Shown here: one piece after another, positions 4,707 to 5,678 of the stretch | Layout of the letters: each line of letters opens with the position of its first letter | Numbering within the stretch: position 1 is the stretch's first letter | NCBI GenBank assembly: GCA_021817875.1 | Contig: JAKAFQ010000300.1 | Span: 1-5,678 of the forward strand | Length of the DNA: 5,678 nucleotides | Direction of reading: 5' to 3' | Source: Pseudomonadota bacterium | Lineage (GTDB): Bacteria > Pseudomonadota > Gammaproteobacteria > Steroidobacterales > Steroidobacteraceae | Translations under genes and position numbers: made by a program | The notes under the pieces: generated by a model | What the model saw: only the letters and a program-made list of their open reading frames with translations | Told to the model about the DNA's origin: nothing | The model's database searches: none

Positions 4707-5036
4707 CTAGCTGGATTCCGCCTCGCGCATCCACGCCGGGATGTCGCGAGCCCCGTGAAGCACGCGCCAGACGTCAATGTGATGCGGCGTGTCGACGTAG
4801 AACACGACGTGAGGGAAGCGCCTGAGCGGCCACGCTCGCAACCCCGGCAGGTTGAGTTCCACAGCGTAGCGCGATGAGCCACTGGCCGGGTGTCGGCCAA
4901 TGTGCCGGTGTGCCTGCTCTAGAGCGTCAATGAACGCGAGAGCGACGCGCTCGCTCGCCTCTTCGACGTAGTATGCGATGGCCTCGTCGACGTCACGGTT
5001 GGCCTGCTGGCGCGGGACAACCGGCTTGACGGTCAC
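4707..5036 (-). CDS. parE: ParE-type toxin
   Basis: A 109-aa RelE/ParE-superfamily toxin; ParE members poison DNA gyrase. Characteristic parts in order: VPRQQANRDVDEAIAYYVEE (7-26) with the long helical hairpin to about 50, RHPASGSSRYAVELNLPGLR (48-67), the core strands AWPLRRFPHVVFYVD (68-82), and HIDVWRVLHGARDIPAWM (86-103) at the C-terminus. Length is normal and the frame intact. The start is GTG at 5036, overlapping the parD stop by 4 nt (GTGA), so translation is coupled to the antitoxin. The antitoxin-first order is usual for parDE and opposite to the higBA unit nearby. Confidence 0.93.
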   Translation of the reverse strand: MTVKPVVPRQQANRDVDEAIAYYVEEASERVALAFIDALEQAHRHIGRHPASGSSRYAVELNLPGLRAWPLRRFPHVVFYVDTPHHIDVWRVLHGARDIPAWMREAESS

Positions 5037-5281
5037 CGCCGCCGGCCCGTCGCCTGATTCCCGCGTAACCGGGCGCGGAGCCCCTTAAAGTAGCTCGCAT
5101 CCGCCACGGCGCCGGGTGGCGACGCTGCCCCGACCAGCAGAAGCTCGCGCAGGCGCAGCCGGTCCTGATCCTTACGGATCAGTTCGCGCATGTACTCGCT
5201 GCTGGTGCCGTACCCCCTCTTGACCTGCTCATCGACAAAGTCTTTGAGCTCATCGGGGAGGGAAATGTTCATGGTGCTCAC
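5033..5281 (-). CDS. parD: ParD-type antitoxin
   Basis: An 82-aa antitoxin. The N-terminal ribbon-helix-helix MNISLPDELKDFVDEQV (4-20), then RGYGTSSEYMRELIRKDQ (22-39), binds the operon promoter as a dimer. The tail (LLLVGAASPPGAVADASYFKGLRARLR, 47-73) is the flexible part that wraps ParE. The frame is intact and of family length. The start is given as GTG at 5281, yielding the common MSTMNISLP start. The ATG at 5272, three codons in, is a real alternative: GGTGAG lies 4 nt before it, and the predicted transcript start falls near 5281. Confidence 0.92.
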   Translation of the reverse strand: MSTMNISLPDELKDFVDEQVKRGYGTSSEYMRELIRKDQDRLRLRELLLVGAASPPGAVADASYFKGLRARLRGNQATGRRR

Positions 5282-5287
5282 CGTGCA

Positions 5288-5316
5288 AATCTAGCCCCTT
5301 TGGCAAAATTTGGCAA
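5288..5316 (-). promoter_or_regulatory. parDE promoter
   Basis: Minus-strand TTGCCA (5316-5311), a 17-nt spacer and TAGATT (5293-5288) precede parD. TTGCCAAA occurs twice in tandem (within 5299-5316), so one copy forms the -35 and the other lies in the spacer. A tandem motif placed like this is a plausible ParD operator. Confidence 0.55.
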
Positions 5317-5360
5317 GCACTAGTCAGGCGCCGAATCGCGTGCGGCGGTACCCGCCTCGC

Positions 5361-5678
5361 TCAGCCGCAGCCCTCCCCTGCGCCCGCGCGCGGCTTGGCA
5401 CGGCCGCTGAGGCCAAGGAACCAAGCCAGGAAGGACGGTTCGCGAATAAGCAACTCTCCGCATGGAGAGTCGAAGACAGCGGCCGATAGTCCGTTCACCG
5501 CCCGGCATCGGAGCGCCCATGTGACACGATTGACGCTGAGCAAATGCGGGTGTCGTGCAACGAGCTGCGCTTTGGTGGCGAGCTCCGTCGTTGGCGGGAG
5601 GGAAGGCGGAACGGCGATCATGGGTAGCTCCGCTTGGACAGGCGGCGGTCCGAATATCTTCGGATTGCTTCGTGGGCT
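5361..5678 (-). CDS. Small HTH/excisionase-like protein, copy 2 (start just outside window)
   Basis: The frame is open from the right edge to the TGA at 5363-5361 (105 codons plus stop). It begins SPRSNPKIFGPPPVQAELP, matching residues 2-20 of copy 1, so the ATG should lie in the three bases just beyond the window. The central domain (TKAQLVARHPHLLSVNRVTWAL to FLAWFLGLSGRAKPRAG) differs from copy 1 at about 10 of 99 residues. After that a 1-nt indel gives a short GAGEGCG tail, making this copy about 15 residues shorter. It ends 79 nt before the parD start, the same arrangement as copy 1 and higB. Function as for copy 1: a DNA-binding or excisionase role is a guess from fold pattern and context. 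Confidence 0.75.
   Translation of the reverse strand, partial: SPRSNPKIFGPPPVQAELPMIAVPPSLPPTTELATKAQLVARHPHLLSVNRVTWALRCRAVNGLSAAVFDSPCGELLIREPSFLAWFLGLSGRAKPRAGAGEGCG
5378..5678 (-). repeat. Direct repeat of element core gene, copy 2
   Basis: About 90% identical by eye to 3413-3714 and in the same orientation. Similarity stops on the left at about 5378, just after the end of the shared coding part, and reaches the window edge on the right, so the repeat may extend outside. Confidence 0.85.

Larger units (their letters stand above)
4451..5678. mobile_element. Second tRNA-Lys-linked element with ParDE cargo (partial)
   Basis: It starts at tRNA copy 2 and repeats the plan of the first unit: a 34-bp subterminal repeat 107 bp in, a TA operon transcribed toward the repeat, then the HTH/excisionase-like gene. 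The right end is outside the window. Shared ends with a different TA operon inside are the basis for calling it a second unit of a tandem array. Confidence 0.5.

Noticed and set aside
4490..4900. 136-aa minus-strand ORF
   Set aside because: Out of frame with the intact parE and reading through the repeat region; a shadow ORF.
1..5678. CRISPR array, rRNA or complete tRNA
   Set aside because: No regularly spaced short repeats, no rRNA-like stretches; the only tRNA sequences are the two truncated or decayed tRNA-Lys copies.

Overview
High-GC bacterial DNA, most likely from a proteobacterium: the codons are GC-rich, the tRNA-Lys fragments carry an encoded CCA, and the toxin-antitoxin (TA) families are common in Proteobacteria. 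The species cannot be told from this window. It looks like a chromosomal segment where short tRNA-targeting elements have accumulated in tandem. No integrase or transposase is visible.

Layout. (1) 1-530, minus strand: the N-terminal 176 codons of an MFS transporter, running off the left edge. (2) 545-1235: about 690 bp with no convincing gene. (3) 1236-1346, minus: the C-terminal remnant of a HigA-type (HTH_37-like) antitoxin, 35 bp from a tRNA fragment. (4) 1382-1427: the 3' half of tRNA-Lys(CUU), cut exactly at the anticodon loop. (5) 1428-4450: an element of about 3 kb. It holds a hairpin, a 34-bp subterminal repeat with an inverted repeat, then a minus-strand operon transcribed right to left. 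In transcription order this is higB-type toxin, higA-type antitoxin, a DUF6933 protein and a 146-aa unknown. Upstream of the operon lies a small HTH/excisionase-like gene, preceded by an apparently frameshifted small ORF. A possible 72-codon plus-strand gene lies near the right end. (6) 4451-4496: a second copy of the same tRNA-Lys 3' half (45/46 identical). (7) 4497-5678: a second element, cut by the right edge, with the same 34-bp subterminal repeat, a parDE operon, and a second copy (about 90% identical DNA) of the excisionase-like gene.

How it fits together. Both elements have the same order on the minus strand: excisionase-like gene, TA operon with its own promoter, 34-bp repeat, tRNA-Lys 3' fragment. 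Only the TA cargo differs (HigBA plus two genes, versus ParDE). The simplest reading is a tandem array of small non-autonomous elements that integrated at a tRNA-Lys(CUU) anticodon loop using an integrase encoded elsewhere, each carrying an interchangeable TA module between conserved ends. The layout and repeats are seen directly; mobility and the source of the integrase are inferred.
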